64,000 nucleotides of DNA from Streptomyces sp. NRRL F-5727 (GCF_000719555.1 NZ_JOGX01000011.1:62001-126000), one strand, 5' to 3'. Numbered from the stretch's first letter, positions 24,638 to 37,713 are shown. Numbers and translations are program-made. Notes: generated by a model from the sequence alone, not told the origin.

Positions 24638-25210
24638 ATGGTCAATCTGACGCGCATCTACACCCGCACCGGCGACCAGGGCACGACGGCCCTGGGCGAC
24701 ATGAGCCGCACCGCCAAGACCGATCTGCGGATCGCGGCCTACGCCGACGCCAACGAGGCCAACGCCGTCATCGGCACCGCCATCGCGCTCGGCCGCCTCG
24801 ACGAGGACGTCGTGAAGGTCCTCGTCCGGGTCCAGAACGACCTGTTCGACGTGGGCGCCGACCTCGCCACCCCGGTCGTCGAGAACCCCGAGTACCCGCC
24901 GCTGCGGGTGGAGCAGGCGTACGTCGACAAGCTGGAGGCGGACTGCGACCGCTTCCTGGAGGAGCTGGACAAGCTGCGCTCCTTCATCCTGCCCGGCGGC
25001 ACGCCCGGCGCGGCGCTGCTGCACCAGGCGTGCACGGTGGTCCGGCGGGCCGAGCGCTCGACCTGGGCTGCCATGGAGGTGCACGGCGAGACGATGAACC
25101 CGCTCACGGCCACGTACCTCAACCGGCTGTCAGACCTGCTCTTCATCCTGGCGCGGACCGCGAACCGCGAGGTCGGGGACGTGCTCTGGGTCCCGGGCGG
25201 CGACCGCTGA
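24638..25210 (+). CDS. PduO-type ATP:cob(I)alamin adenosyltransferase
   Basis: A 190-residue enzyme that makes adenosylcobalamin, the cofactor of methylmalonyl-CoA mutase. The ATP-binding N-terminus IYTRTGDQGTTALGDM is diagnostic of the PduO type, and the conserved FILPGGTPGAALLHQACTVVRRAER and LNRLSDLLFILAR helices follow. TAGGCT ends 6 bp before the ATG, so the transcript is probably leaderless. Its place within 20 kb of mce and meaB matches its role. The last 81 bp overlap, in antisense, the end of the membrane-protein gene on the other strand. Confidence 0.95.
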   Translation: MVNLTRIYTRTGDQGTTALGDMSRTAKTDLRIAAYADANEANAVIGTAIALGRLDEDVVKVLVRVQNDLFDVGADLATPVVENPEYPPLRVEQAYVDKLEADCDRFLEELDKLRSFILPGGTPGAALLHQACTVVRRAERSTWAAMEVHGETMNPLTATYLNRLSDLLFILARTANREVGDVLWVPGGDR

Positions 25211-25795
25211 GGTCTTCTCCGGAGTGCCCTGCGGGGCCTCCGGGGCCGGTGCCTCCGGGGCCTCCGGGGCCTTCTTCGGCCAGACAGAGTAGCTGAGGGC
25301 GATCAAACCGTGGATCCCGACGGCCCGCCAGACACCGGCGATCGACGCCTCCAGCCTCGAGGTGTCGCCCGCGTCGCCGACGTACCAGACCGCGGCGAGG
25401 AGCAGCGCGGAGGCGACGGAGCCGGCGATCAGCGTGCCGAGCCAGATCGCGCCCTCGTGGCGGGCGCGGGCCATGCCGTACCGGGGCGGCTTCGCGGGCG
25501 GCGGGGCGCCGCCGAAGCGGTGTGCGGCGTGCCCGTCGAGCCACTTCACGGTGCGATGGCCGTGGCCGACGGTGTAGCCGATGTAGACGGCGGCCAGACC
25601 GTGCCGCCAGCTGGGGTCGGCGCCGTTCTTGAGGTCGATCGCGGAGACGACCAGGAGCAGGACCTCCAGGAGCGGCTCGCACAGCAGCAGCCCCGCGCCC
25701 AGCCTCGGCATGCGCAGCACGTAGCGGGCACCGAGCCCGGCGGCCAGCAGGACCCAGAACCCCACCTCGCAGACGACGATCAGCGTGACGATCAC
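25130..25795 (-). CDS. Predicted integral membrane protein
   Basis: A 221-residue protein with four to five hydrophobic segments: VIVTLIVVCEVGFWVLLAAG, LLLCEPLLEVLLLVVSAI, WLGTLIAGSVASALLLAAVW and GIHGLIALSYSVW, plus a weaker segment near the first loop. A Pro/Glu/Ala-rich cytosolic tail of about 50 residues follows. I do not recognise a family with a known role. GTG at 25795 has an AAAGGGGAAG ribosome site. The 3' end runs 81 bp into the adenosyltransferase gene on the opposite strand. It is divergent from chiS. Confidence 0.75.
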   Translation of the reverse strand: MIVTLIVVCEVGFWVLLAAGLGARYVLRMPRLGAGLLLCEPLLEVLLLVVSAIDLKNGADPSWRHGLAAVYIGYTVGHGHRTVKWLDGHAAHRFGGAPPPAKPPRYGMARARHEGAIWLGTLIAGSVASALLLAAVWYVGDAGDTSRLEASIAGVWRAVGIHGLIALSYSVWPKKAPEAPEAPAPEAPQGTPEKTSAVAARDPEHVPDLAVRGPRQDEEQV

Positions 25796-25969
25796 GACGC
25801 TTCCCCTTTCGCTTCCCCCGTCGGGTCTCTCCCAGCCTCCCGTGCGACCGGGGGCGGTTCGTCGTCGCCGGTGAGGAAACGCGTCTACATCGTTCGACGG
25901 AGGCGCGGACCCGCGCGGATCGGCCCGGACGTCGAGGCCGGGAGGGCGCGGGCCGTGTTGGATGGGTCC

Positions 25970-27166
25970 GTGACCCTCCCCCGCCCGCACCGCCACGACC
26001 TGCTCATCGCCCTCGCCGGCCTCTCCGTCGGCGTGCTGCTGTGGTCGTTCGGGCTGTTCACCACGGGCGGCCGGATCTTCGAACAGCACTGGGCGGCGCT
26101 CGTCCCGCTGGCGGTGATGGCCGGGGCCGAGGCGCTGCGCCGGGCCGCGCCGCAGACCGCGCTGGCCACCGGGACGCTGGCGATCGTGGCCGACCAGTTC
26201 ACCAACGGGAACCTGTGCACCGTGCTGATGTTCACGGACGTCGTCTACGCGGCGGTCGTCTACGGCACCCCGGCGCAGGCCCGCCGCATCCCGTACACCA
26301 CCGCGCTGGTCACCGTCGCCACCACGGTGGCGTTCCTGGTCTGGTGGCAGAACGCGCTCGCCCTGCTGGTCGGGGTGATCACCGGGCTCATCTCCTTCCT
26401 GCCCGCCGTCACCGGCTCGATCGTGCGCAACCACCGCGAGGCCGCCGAGTCCGCCCGGCTGCGCGCCGAACAGACGGCGCTGCTGGCCGAGATGGACCGG
26501 GCGCAGGCGGTGGTGGCGGAGCGGGCTCGGATGGCGCGGGAGCTGCACGACATGGTGGCCAACCACCTCTCCGCGATCGCGATCCACTCGACGGCGGCGC
26601 TCTCCCTGGACGATCCCGGCACCACCCGGCAGGCGCTGTCGGTGATCCGCGAGAACAGCGTGGCGGGTCTCGCCGAGATGCGGCGGCTGATCGGGCTGCT
26701 GCGGGACAGCGGCGCGGAGCGCGAGCCGGCCGCGACGGCGACCCTGGCGGGGCTCGACGCCCTGGTCGGGCAGGCGCGGGCGAACGGTGCGGCGAGCGGG
26801 CTGCGCTTCGCCCTGGACGACGCCCGCCGGGACGGCGCCGGGCTGCCGGCGCCGGTGGAGCTGGCCGCGTACCGGATCGTGCAGGAGTCGCTGACGAACG
26901 CGCTGAAGCACGCGGTGCCGGGCGAGGTGCGGGTGGCGCTGGCGCACCGGGACGGGGCGCTGCGGGTGACGGTGACCAGCCCGTACGGGCAGCGGCCGGG
27001 GCCGCGCGCGCCGGGGTCGGGAGCGGGTCTGGTGGGCATGCGGGAGCGGGTGGCGCTGCTCGGCGGGTCCCTGGAGGCGGGTCCGGTGACGTCGGCCGGG
27101 GGCGCGCGGGAGTGGCGGGTGCGGGCGGAGCTGCCCGTGCGAGCGAGCGAGGAGGAGCGGGCATGA
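25970..27166 (+). CDS. chiS: ChiS-like sensor histidine kinase
   Basis: A 398-residue NarL-partner kinase. About five membrane helices fill residues 10-150, followed by a linker helix and the HisKA_3 box RMARELHDMVANHLSAIAIH with phospho-acceptor His193. The HATPase domain has the N-box ESLTNALKHA and the G-box GLVGMRERVALLGG. It overlaps the response regulator by 4 bp (ATGA), and a chitinase gene with chitinase-type promoter repeats follows. From memory S. coelicolor has the same chiS-chiR-chiC order. GTG 25970 is the favoured start, with TTGGAT 6 bp upstream. In-frame upstream starts exist. Confidence 0.85.
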   Translation: MTLPRPHRHDLLIALAGLSVGVLLWSFGLFTTGGRIFEQHWAALVPLAVMAGAEALRRAAPQTALATGTLAIVADQFTNGNLCTVLMFTDVVYAAVVYGTPAQARRIPYTTALVTVATTVAFLVWWQNALALLVGVITGLISFLPAVTGSIVRNHREAAESARLRAEQTALLAEMDRAQAVVAERARMARELHDMVANHLSAIAIHSTAALSLDDPGTTRQALSVIRENSVAGLAEMRRLIGLLRDSGAEREPAATATLAGLDALVGQARANGAASGLRFALDDARRDGAGLPAPVELAAYRIVQESLTNALKHAVPGEVRVALAHRDGALRVTVTSPYGQRPGPRAPGSGAGLVGMRERVALLGGSLEAGPVTSAGGAREWRVRAELPVRASEEERA

Positions 27167-27807
27167 CGGTGCGGGTGGTGGTGGCCGAGGACCAGGCGGC
27201 GGTACGGGCCGGCCTGGTGCTGATCCTGGGCAGCGCGCCGGACATCGAGGTGGTCGGGGAGGCCGAGGACGGCGAGCGGGCGGTGGAGCTGGCCCGGGAG
27301 CTCCGTCCCGATCTGGTGCTGATGGACGTGCAGATGCCCCGGATGGACGGGGTGACGGCGACCCGTCTGGTGGTGGCGGAGGGGCTCGCGGACGTGCTGG
27401 TGCTGACCACCTTCGACCTGGACGAGTACGTGTTCGGGGCGCTGCGGGCGGGGGCGTCGGGCTTCCTGCTGAAGAACGCGGACGCGCGGGAGCTGATCGA
27501 GGGGGTGCGGACGGTGGCGCGGGGCGAGGGGCTGATCGCGCCGGCGGTGACCCGGCGGCTGATCGCGGAGTTCGCCTCCCCGTCCCCGCCGGTACGGAGG
27601 GACCCGGTGGTGCTGGAGTCGCTGACGCCGCGCGAGCGGGAGGTGCTGGCGGCGCTGGGGGCGGGCCTGTCCAACGCGGAGGTGGCGGTGCGTCTGGAGA
27701 TGGCGGAGGCGACGGTGAAGACCCACGTCAGCAAGGTGCTGGGGAAGCTGGGGCTGCGCAGCCGGGTGCAAGCCGCCGTGCTGGCGCAGGAGTTGGGGCT
27801 TCAGTAG
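27163..27807 (+). CDS. chiR: ChiR-like NarL/LuxR-type response regulator
   Basis: A 214-residue regulator with a receiver domain (VVVAEDQAAVRAGL, phospho-acceptor Asp55 in LVLMDVQMPRMDG, LTTFD, and the Lys of FLLKNA) and a C-terminal LuxR helix-turn-helix (LTPREREVLAALGAGLSNAE, then TVKTHVSKVLGKLGLRSR). It is translated with chiS through an ATGA overlap. The chitinase promoter begins 14 bp after its stop, and this regulator is the likely activator acting there with the 12-bp repeats. Confidence 0.9.
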   Translation: MTVRVVVAEDQAAVRAGLVLILGSAPDIEVVGEAEDGERAVELARELRPDLVLMDVQMPRMDGVTATRLVVAEGLADVLVLTTFDLDEYVFGALRAGASGFLLKNADARELIEGVRTVARGEGLIAPAVTRRLIAEFASPSPPVRRDPVVLESLTPREREVLAALGAGLSNAEVAVRLEMAEATVKTHVSKVLGKLGLRSRVQAAVLAQELGLQ

Positions 27808-27821
27808 ACCGGAATCGACGT

Positions 27822-27863
27822 TGGTCTGGACCTCTTGACGATTGGTCCAGACCTTCCTACGCT
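27822..27863 (+). promoter_or_regulatory. Chitinase promoter with two 12-bp operator repeats
   Basis: TTGACG (27835-27840) and TACGCT (27858-27863) are separated by exactly 17 bp. Two direct repeats of the Streptomyces chitinase type, TGGTCTGGACCT (27822-27833) and TGGTCCAGACCT (27843-27854), start 21 bp apart. The first lies just before the -35 box and the second fills the spacer. Such repeats mediate chitin induction and glucose repression. They also resemble DasR-binding (dre) sites. Confidence 0.88.
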
Positions 27864-27929
27864 CGCGGGGCGCGCGCAACTCTCCACGGACCACCCCCAC
27901 CCCGAACGTCCGCAACTTGAGGAGCACCG

Positions 27930-29774
27930 TTGAGCACTCAAGCACCGACGCGCCGAAGAGGATTCAGGGCACGGGCCGCCGCCGCCCTGACCGCCCTGGC
28001 CCTCCCGCTCGCCGCCATGGTCGGCCTCGCCTCCCCCGCCGAGGCGGCCACCTCGGCCACGGCGACCTATACCAAGACCCAGGACTGGGGCACCGGCTTC
28101 GAGGGCAGGTGGACGGTGAAGAACACCGGCACCACCACCCTCACCTCCTGGACCGTCGAGTGGGACTACCCCACCGGCACCCGGGTCACCTCCGCGTGGG
28201 ACGCCACCGTCACCAGCAGCGGCAACCACTGGACCGCCAAGAACGTCGGCTGGAACGGCACCCTGGCCCCCGGTGCCTCCGTCTCCTTCGGCTACAACGG
28301 CTCCGGCGCCGGCGCCCCCAGCGGCTGCAAGATCAACGGCGCCTCCTGCGACGGCACCCAGCAGCCCGGGGACAACCCGCCCTCGGCCCCCGGCACCCCG
28401 GTCGCCTCGAACATCACCGACACCTCGGTGAAGCTCACCTGGACCGCGGCCACCGACGACACCGGCGTCAAGAACTACGACGTCCTGCGCGACGGCACCC
28501 GGGTCACCACCACCACCGCGCTGACCTACACCGACCAGGGCCTCACCGCCGGCACCGACTACAGCTACACCGTCGTCGCCCGCGACACCGCCGACCAGAC
28601 CGGCCCGGCCGCCGGCCCGACCCCGGTCCGCACCACCGGCGGCGGCACCCAGCCCCCGCCGAAGGCCGTCAAGATGGGCTACTTCACCAACTGGGGCGTC
28701 TACGGGCGCAACTACCACGTGAAGAACATCGTGACCTCGGGCTCCGCGTCCAAGATCACCCACATCAACTACGCCTTCGGCAACGTCCAGGGCGGCAAGT
28801 GCACCATCGGCGACGCCTACGCCGACTACGACAAGGCGTACACCGCCGACCAGTCCGTCGACGGCGTCGCCGACACCTGGGACCAGCCGCTGCGCGGCAA
28901 CTTCAACCAGCTGCGCAAGCTGAAGAAGGCGTACCCGAACATCAAGGTCCTCTGGTCGTTCGGCGGCTGGACCTGGTCCGGCGGCTTCGGCCAGGCCGTG
29001 CAGAACCCGTCCGCCTTCGCGCAGTCCTGCTACGACCTGGTCGAGGACCCGCGCTGGGCCGACGTCTTCGACGGCATCGACCTGGACTGGGAGTACCCCA
29101 ACGCCTGCGGCCTCACCTGTGACACCAGCGGCGCCGCGTCCTTCAAGAACATGATGCAGGCCATGCGCGCCAAGTTCGGCGCGAACAACCTGGTCACCGC
29201 GGCCGTCACGGCCGACGCCTCCGCCGGCGGCAAGATCGACGCCGCCGACTACGCGGGCGCCGCGCCGTACTACGACTGGCTCAACGTGATGACGTACGAC
29301 TTCTTCGGCGCCTGGGCCGCGCAGGGCCCGACCGCCCCGCACTCCCCGCTGACCTCGTACGCCGGCATCCCGCAGGCGGGCTTCAACTCCGCCGAGGCGA
29401 TCGCCAAGTTCAAGGCCAAGGGCGTCCCGGCCAACAAGCTGCTGCTCGGCATCGGCTTCTACGGCCGCGGCTGGACCGGCGTCACCCAGTCCGCCCCCGG
29501 CGGCACGGCGACCGGCCCGGCGCAGGGCACGTACGAGCAGGGCATCGAGGACTACAAGGTGCTCAAGACCTCCTGCCCGTCCAACGGCACCGTCGCCGGC
29601 ACCGCCTACGCCCACTGCGGCACCAACTGGTGGAGCTACGACACCCCCGCCACCGTCACCTCCAAGATGAGCTGGGCCAAGAACCAGGGCCTCGGCGGCG
29701 CCTTCTTCTGGGAGTTCAGCGGTGACACCACGAACGGCGAACTCGTGACCGCCATCAACGGCGGACTGGGCTAG
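27930..29774 (+). CDS. chiC: Secreted family-18 chitinase with CBM2 and FnIII domains
   Basis: A 614-residue exochitinase-type enzyme of the ChiC/Chi63 group. A twin-Arg/Ala-rich signal peptide ends near AEAA at about residue 40. A CBM2 chitin-binding domain (WGTGFEGRWTVKNTGTTTLT) spans about 40-140, a fibronectin-III domain (PGTPVASNITDTSVKLTWT) about 150-235, and the GH18 catalytic domain about 245-614. The catalytic motif DGIDLDWEYP has Asp381, Asp384, Asp386 and general acid Glu388. Start is TTG with a GAGGAG ribosome site. Expression should follow chitin oligomers through the promoter repeats and the adjacent chiS-chiR. Confidence 0.95.
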   Translation: MSTQAPTRRRGFRARAAAALTALALPLAAMVGLASPAEAATSATATYTKTQDWGTGFEGRWTVKNTGTTTLTSWTVEWDYPTGTRVTSAWDATVTSSGNHWTAKNVGWNGTLAPGASVSFGYNGSGAGAPSGCKINGASCDGTQQPGDNPPSAPGTPVASNITDTSVKLTWTAATDDTGVKNYDVLRDGTRVTTTTALTYTDQGLTAGTDYSYTVVARDTADQTGPAAGPTPVRTTGGGTQPPPKAVKMGYFTNWGVYGRNYHVKNIVTSGSASKITHINYAFGNVQGGKCTIGDAYADYDKAYTADQSVDGVADTWDQPLRGNFNQLRKLKKAYPNIKVLWSFGGWTWSGGFGQAVQNPSAFAQSCYDLVEDPRWADVFDGIDLDWEYPNACGLTCDTSGAASFKNMMQAMRAKFGANNLVTAAVTADASAGGKIDAADYAGAAPYYDWLNVMTYDFFGAWAAQGPTAPHSPLTSYAGIPQAGFNSAEAIAKFKAKGVPANKLLLGIGFYGRGWTGVTQSAPGGTATGPAQGTYEQGIEDYKVLKTSCPSNGTVAGTAYAHCGTNWWSYDTPATVTSKMSWAKNQGLGGAFFWEFSGDTTNGELVTAINGGLG

Positions 29775-29789
29775 CCTCCCGGGTACGAC

Positions 29790-29826
29790 GAAGCGGGGGA
29801 CGGTGCAGCACACCGTCCCCCGCTTC
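29790..29826 (+). terminator. chiC terminator
   Basis: A perfect 16-bp stem, GAAGCGGGGGACGGTG paired with its complement around CAGCA, begins 15 bp after the stop. Confidence 0.9.
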
Positions 29827-29911
29827 ACACGTGCTCCGCGACGTCCACCCTCCCCCGGACCTCGTCCGGGGGGACCCCCATCCGGCGGGGGCCGACCAGG
29901 CCACGTTCCGA

Positions 29912-30358
29912 TCAGGCCACGTTCACCCGCTGGCCGGGCGGCGCCGCCTCCAGCCAGGCCATGAACCCGGTCCGGGCGTCCTCGCTCATCGCGAGCTCCA
30001 GCCGGACCCCGTTGTACATGCAGGGCTGGATCACCGAGTCGGACAGGAGCGCCAGCTCCTCCTCGCCCTCCGGCATCCGGCGCTCCAGGGCCACGATGGC
30101 CGAGCGCTCCAGGAACCGGCGCGGCCGGGGCGCGTACGAGAAGACCCGGAACCAGGCGATCTCGTCACCGCTGTACCGGGCCACGCCGTACACCCAGCCC
30201 TTGCCGGACAGGTCCGGCTCCTCCGGGACGTCCCAGCGCAGCGAACAGTCGAAGGTGCCGCCGGCCCGCTGGATCAGCCGCCGGCGCAAGCCGAAGACGA
30301 AGAGCCCGATCACCACCAGTGCGACGACCAGGCCGCACACGAGCAGCGTGAGGAACAT
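29912..30358 (-). CDS. DUF2550-family membrane-anchored protein
   Basis: A 148-residue protein with one N-terminal membrane helix (MFLTLLVCGLVVALVVIGLF) followed by FGLRRRLIQRAGGTFDCSLRW, the signature of DUF2550. The remaining 110 residues form a compact, mostly beta, soluble domain. GGAGG lies 9 bp before ATG 30358 and only 3 bp before GTG 30364, so the ATG is preferred. The gene follows the atp operon terminator in actinobacteria as a conserved neighbour. Function is unknown. Confidence 0.88.
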   Translation of the reverse strand: MFLTLLVCGLVVALVVIGLFVFGLRRRLIQRAGGTFDCSLRWDVPEEPDLSGKGWVYGVARYSGDEIAWFRVFSYAPRPRRFLERSAIVALERRMPEGEEELALLSDSVIQPCMYNGVRLELAMSEDARTGFMAWLEAAPPGQRVNVA

Positions 30359-30431
30359 CTTCACCGACCTCCTCGCTGCGTCCCGTGACCGGCGCCGCCG
30401 GCCTCACCGAATACAACCTGCATCTGCATCG

Positions 30432-30480
30432 CCTCAGCCGCGGCACGGTCTGGAACATTCCAGCCGTGCCGCGGCTGAGG
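30432..30480 (-). terminator. Terminator of the atp operon
   Basis: CCTCAGCCGCGGCACGG pairs with CCGTGCCGCGGCTGAGG, continued by CTGGAA/TTCCAG across one bulged T and a short CA loop. It lies 26 bp after the atpC stop. Confidence 0.92.
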
Positions 30481-30505
30481 GCACTACTCTTCGGTCGCGG
30501 GTCCG

Positions 30506-30880
30506 CTAGCGGACCGCTACCGCGCGCAGCCGGACCTCGGCGCGCCGCTCGGCGGCGGCGTCCTCGTCCGACTTGGCACGCTCCAGCGCGCGCTCGGCGC
30601 GCTGGGCGTCGATCTCGTCCGCCAGCTCGGCGATCTCCGCCAGCAGCGACAGCTTGTCGTCCGCGAAGGAGATGAAACCGCCGTGGACGGCGGCCACGAC
30701 GGTCGCGCCCTCGCTCGTGCGGATGGTCACCGGGCCCGACTCCAGCACACCGAGCAGCGGCTGGTGACCGGGCATGACGCCGATGTCGCCGGAGGTGGTA
30801 CGCGCGATGACCAGGGTGGCCTCGCCGGACCAGACACTCCGGTCCGCGGCGACCAGCTCGACATGCAGCTCAGCAGCCAA
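30506..30880 (-). CDS. atpC: ATP synthase F1 epsilon subunit
   Basis: A 124-residue subunit of the F1 central stalk that couples and inhibits rotation. The beta-sandwich domain (LHVELVAADRSVWSGEATLV, TTSGDIGVMPGHQPLL) is followed by the C-terminal helical hairpin rich in Ala, Glu and Arg. TTG at 30880 with GGAG upstream is chosen because it gives the family N-terminus (AAELHVELVAAD). It is the last gene of the atp operon; a strong terminator follows. Confidence 0.95.
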   Translation of the reverse strand: MAAELHVELVAADRSVWSGEATLVIARTTSGDIGVMPGHQPLLGVLESGPVTIRTSEGATVVAAVHGGFISFADDKLSLLAEIAELADEIDAQRAERALERAKSDEDAAAERRAEVRLRAVAVR

Positions 30881-31061
30881 GGGTGGGCTCCTCGGTTCAC
30901 CACCCGGCGGGCCGGCCGGGTGTTGGGTCAAAGTCTAGTAGGGCGCCCGGCACCGCGGTGCCGGAGCCCGCCCCCGGCGGGTGAATGCCGGGGGGATGCA
31001 GCCAGAAGGCGTGGTGAGAGGGGCGGGAAGGGCTCCCGCCCCCCTCGGGCGAGCACGGGGC

Positions 31062-33418
<2,357 letters not shown>

Positions 33419-33438
33419 GAGTCAGGTCCCTTCCGTCG

Positions 33439-35043
<1,605 letters not shown>

Positions 35044-35089
35044 CTGGGTTCCCTGCTCTCCTTGTTGGGCCCGAAGTTTCTTAAGGGGT

Positions 35090-35144
35090 CTGGGGGCCGA
35101 CCCCCAGGAATCTTCTGCAATCTCTGCACGGCCCAACCGGGCCG
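35090..35144 (-). other. Two hairpins in the atpH-atpA intercistronic gap
   Basis: CTGGGGG-CCGA-CCCCCAG (35090-35107) and CGGCCC-AACC-GGGCCG (35129-35144) lie in the longest gap inside the F1 part of the operon, just upstream of atpA. They could be RNA-processing or stability elements that raise alpha-subunit yield. The sequence alone does not separate this from partial termination. Confidence 0.5.
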
Positions 35145-35180
35145 CTGTGATGCGTGTTGTGTTGCCGGCGGCTGCTGCCG

Positions 35181-35996
35181 TCAGCCGGCCAGCCGCCGCT
35201 TCGCCTCGCCGAGGCGCTCGGAGACCGTGCCGTCGATGACCTCGTCACCGACTCGCACCGAGATCCCGCCGAGGACCGCGGGGTCCACGTCCAGGTTCAG
35301 GTGCATCTCGCGGCCGTACAGCTTCGCGAGGACGCCTCCGAGGCGCTGCTTCTGCTGATCGGTCAGCGGGACCGCCGAGGTGACGACCGCGACCATCCGG
35401 TCCCGGCGCGCCGCGGCGAGCTTGGACAGGGACTCGAGTCCCGCTTCCAGGCTACGTCCCCGGGGCTGGGTCACCAGACGGACGACCAGACGCTCGGTGG
35501 TCGTGTGGGCCTTTCCGCCGAGCAGGCTGCGGAGCAGCTCGCCCTTGGCGGTGGCCTTGGCGGTCTTGTCCGTCAGCGCCGAGCGGAGCTCGGTGCTGGA
35601 GGACACGATCCGGCCGAACCGGAACAGCTCGTCCTCGACGGAGTCGAGGGCGCCCGCCTTCTGGGCCGCGGTGAGGTCGGCGGTGTTCGCCAGCTCCTCG
35701 GCCGAGTCGACCAGGTCGCGCGAGCGCGACCAGCGGGACCGGACCATGCCGGAGACCAGATCGACGGTCTCCCCGCCCACCTGACCGGTCAGGAGTCGCT
35801 GCGCGAGCTCGGCCTTGGCCTCACCCGACTGCGCGGGATCGGTCAGGACCCGGCGCAGCGACACCTCACGGTCGAGCAGGGCGGTGACTGCGGCCAGCTC
35901 GTCCGCCAGCTTCGTCGCGTCGACCGAGGTGTTGTCGGTCAGTGCGTCGAGGGACTCGCGGGCGGCGGCCAGTGCCTCACGGCTCGCTCCGTTCAT
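35181..35996 (-). CDS. atpH: ATP synthase delta subunit
   Basis: A 271-residue peripheral-stalk protein. It is longer than the usual 180-residue delta because actinobacterial proteins have an N-terminal extension. The OSCP/delta signature at the C-terminus is [24 protein letters not shown]. It overlaps atpF by 4 bp (ATGA). The many Arg/Ser residues in [16 protein letters not shown] link to the b subunit in the family. Confidence 0.97.
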   Translation of the reverse strand: MNGASREALAAARESLDALTDNTSVDATKLADELAAVTALLDREVSLRRVLTDPAQSGEAKAELAQRLLTGQVGGETVDLVSGMVRSRWSRSRDLVDSAEELANTADLTAAQKAGALDSVEDELFRFGRIVSSSTELRSALTDKTAKATAKGELLRSLLGGKAHTTTERLVVRLVTQPRGRSLEAGLESLSKLAAARRDRMVAVVTSAVPLTDQQKQRLGGVLAKLYGREMHLNLDVDPAVLGGISVRVGDEVIDGTVSERLGEAKRRLAG

Positions 35997-36538
35997 CGGA
36001 CGGCCTCAGCCTTCTCCTCGAGCTCGTCGAGGAAGCGGTCGATCGTGCGGCTCTGGAGGGCGGCGTCCTCGAGGGACTCGCCGACCAGCTTGCCGGCCAG
36101 GTCGGTGGCGAGCTTGCCGACGTCCTGGCGCAGCGAGGCGGCCGCGGCCTTGCGGTCGGCCTCGATCTGCGTGTGGCCGGCGGCGATGATCTCCTCGCGC
36201 TGGCGCTGGCCCTCCGCCTTCATCTCCTGGATGATCGCGGTGCCCTGCTCCGTCGCCTCCTGGCGGAGACGCGCGGCCTCGTGGCGGGCCTCGGCAAGCT
36301 GTGCCTTGTACTGCTCCAGCACACTCTGAGCCTCGATCTGGGCCGACTCGGCCTTCTCGATGCCACCCTCGATGGCCTCGCGGCGCTCGACCAGAACCTT
36401 GTTGATGTTCGGGAGGAGCTTCTTGGCGAGGAAGCCGAAGACGATGACGAAGGCGATCAGGCCGATGACGAGCTCGTCAAGATGCGGGAGGAGGGGGGGC
36501 TGGGGCTCCCCCTCGGCCGCAAGAAGCAGAGCGTTCAC
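35993..36538 (-). CDS. atpF: ATP synthase Fo b subunit
   Basis: A 181-residue peripheral-stalk subunit with one membrane helix (LVIGLIAFVIVFGFLAKKLL) followed by a long charged coiled coil (EAQSVLEQYKAQLAEARHEA). GTG at 36538 with GGAAGG upstream gives the family N-terminus. It overlaps atpH by 4 bp, so the two stalk proteins are made together. Confidence 0.97.
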   Translation of the reverse strand: MNALLLAAEGEPQPPLLPHLDELVIGLIAFVIVFGFLAKKLLPNINKVLVERREAIEGGIEKAESAQIEAQSVLEQYKAQLAEARHEAARLRQEATEQGTAIIQEMKAEGQRQREEIIAAGHTQIEADRKAAAASLRQDVGKLATDLAGKLVGESLEDAALQSRTIDRFLDELEEKAEAVR

Positions 36539-36582
36539 ATCAGTGCCTTCCGTGAAAATGTGGCTGTCGTCGAGAAGCAGGC

Positions 36583-36903
<321 letters not shown>

Positions 36904-37713
36904 TCAGTGGTGCTCGGAGAGCGCGCCCTGGACGTAGCTGCAGGCCAGGAGGACGAAGACGTACGCCTGGACGGCCTGGATGAAGAGCTCGAAGGCGGTC
37001 ATCACGAGCACCATCACGAAGGAGGTGCCGGCGTAGATCACGCCGATGCCGTTGAGCAGGTACCAGGAGGCCAGCGAGAACATCACGATCAGCAGGTGAC
37101 CGGCGAACATGTTCGCGAACAGTCGGACCGCGTGCGTGAAGGGCCGGATGATCAGGTTCGAGAAGAACTCGAGGACGACGACCAGCGGGAGGATCGGGCC
37201 GAGGGACTTGTCCCAGCCGACGATGTTCTTCCAGCCGCCGACGAAGCCGTGCTTCTTGAAGGTCAGCGTGACCCAGAGCACGTACACGATCAGCGCGAGG
37301 GCCGCCGGGAAGGCGATCAGCGAGGTGACCGGGAACTGGGCGAGCGGGATGATCGACCAGAGGTTCATCATCCAGACGAGGAAGAACATCGAGACCATGA
37401 AGGGGACGTACTTCTCGCCGTCCTTCTTGCCGATGATCTCGTAGACGATGCCGCGGCGCACGAAGTCGTAACCGGCCTCGCCGACCATCTGCATCTTGCC
37501 GGGGACCAGCTTCGGCTTGCGGAAGGCCGCCCAGAAGAAACCGACCACCACGACCGAGCTCAGGACCGCGAGCAGCATGGGCTTGGTCAGCTCGAAGCTG
37601 CCCCACGTCGCGATCGGCTCGTAGATGAACGTGTGCAGGCCCGGAGCCGGGAAGCCACATCCGGTGAAGATGTGGCAATCCGGGTCGAAGGCAAGCGTCT
37701 GGTCAGCACTCAC
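36904..37713 (-). CDS. atpB: ATP synthase Fo a subunit
   Basis: A 269-residue, five- to six-helix proton-channel protein. The essential Arg lies in NLIIRPFTHAVRLFANMFAGH, the family signature. The N-terminus up to residue 30 is outside and contains two Cys in CHIFTGCGF. GTG at 37713 has AAGGAG 6 bp upstream and is preferred to the upstream frame. Confidence 0.97.
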   Translation of the reverse strand: MSADQTLAFDPDCHIFTGCGFPAPGLHTFIYEPIATWGSFELTKPMLLAVLSSVVVVGFFWAAFRKPKLVPGKMQMVGEAGYDFVRRGIVYEIIGKKDGEKYVPFMVSMFFLVWMMNLWSIIPLAQFPVTSLIAFPAALALIVYVLWVTLTFKKHGFVGGWKNIVGWDKSLGPILPLVVVLEFFSNLIIRPFTHAVRLFANMFAGHLLIVMFSLASWYLLNGIGVIYAGTSFVMVLVMTAFELFIQAVQAYVFVLLACSYVQGALSEHH

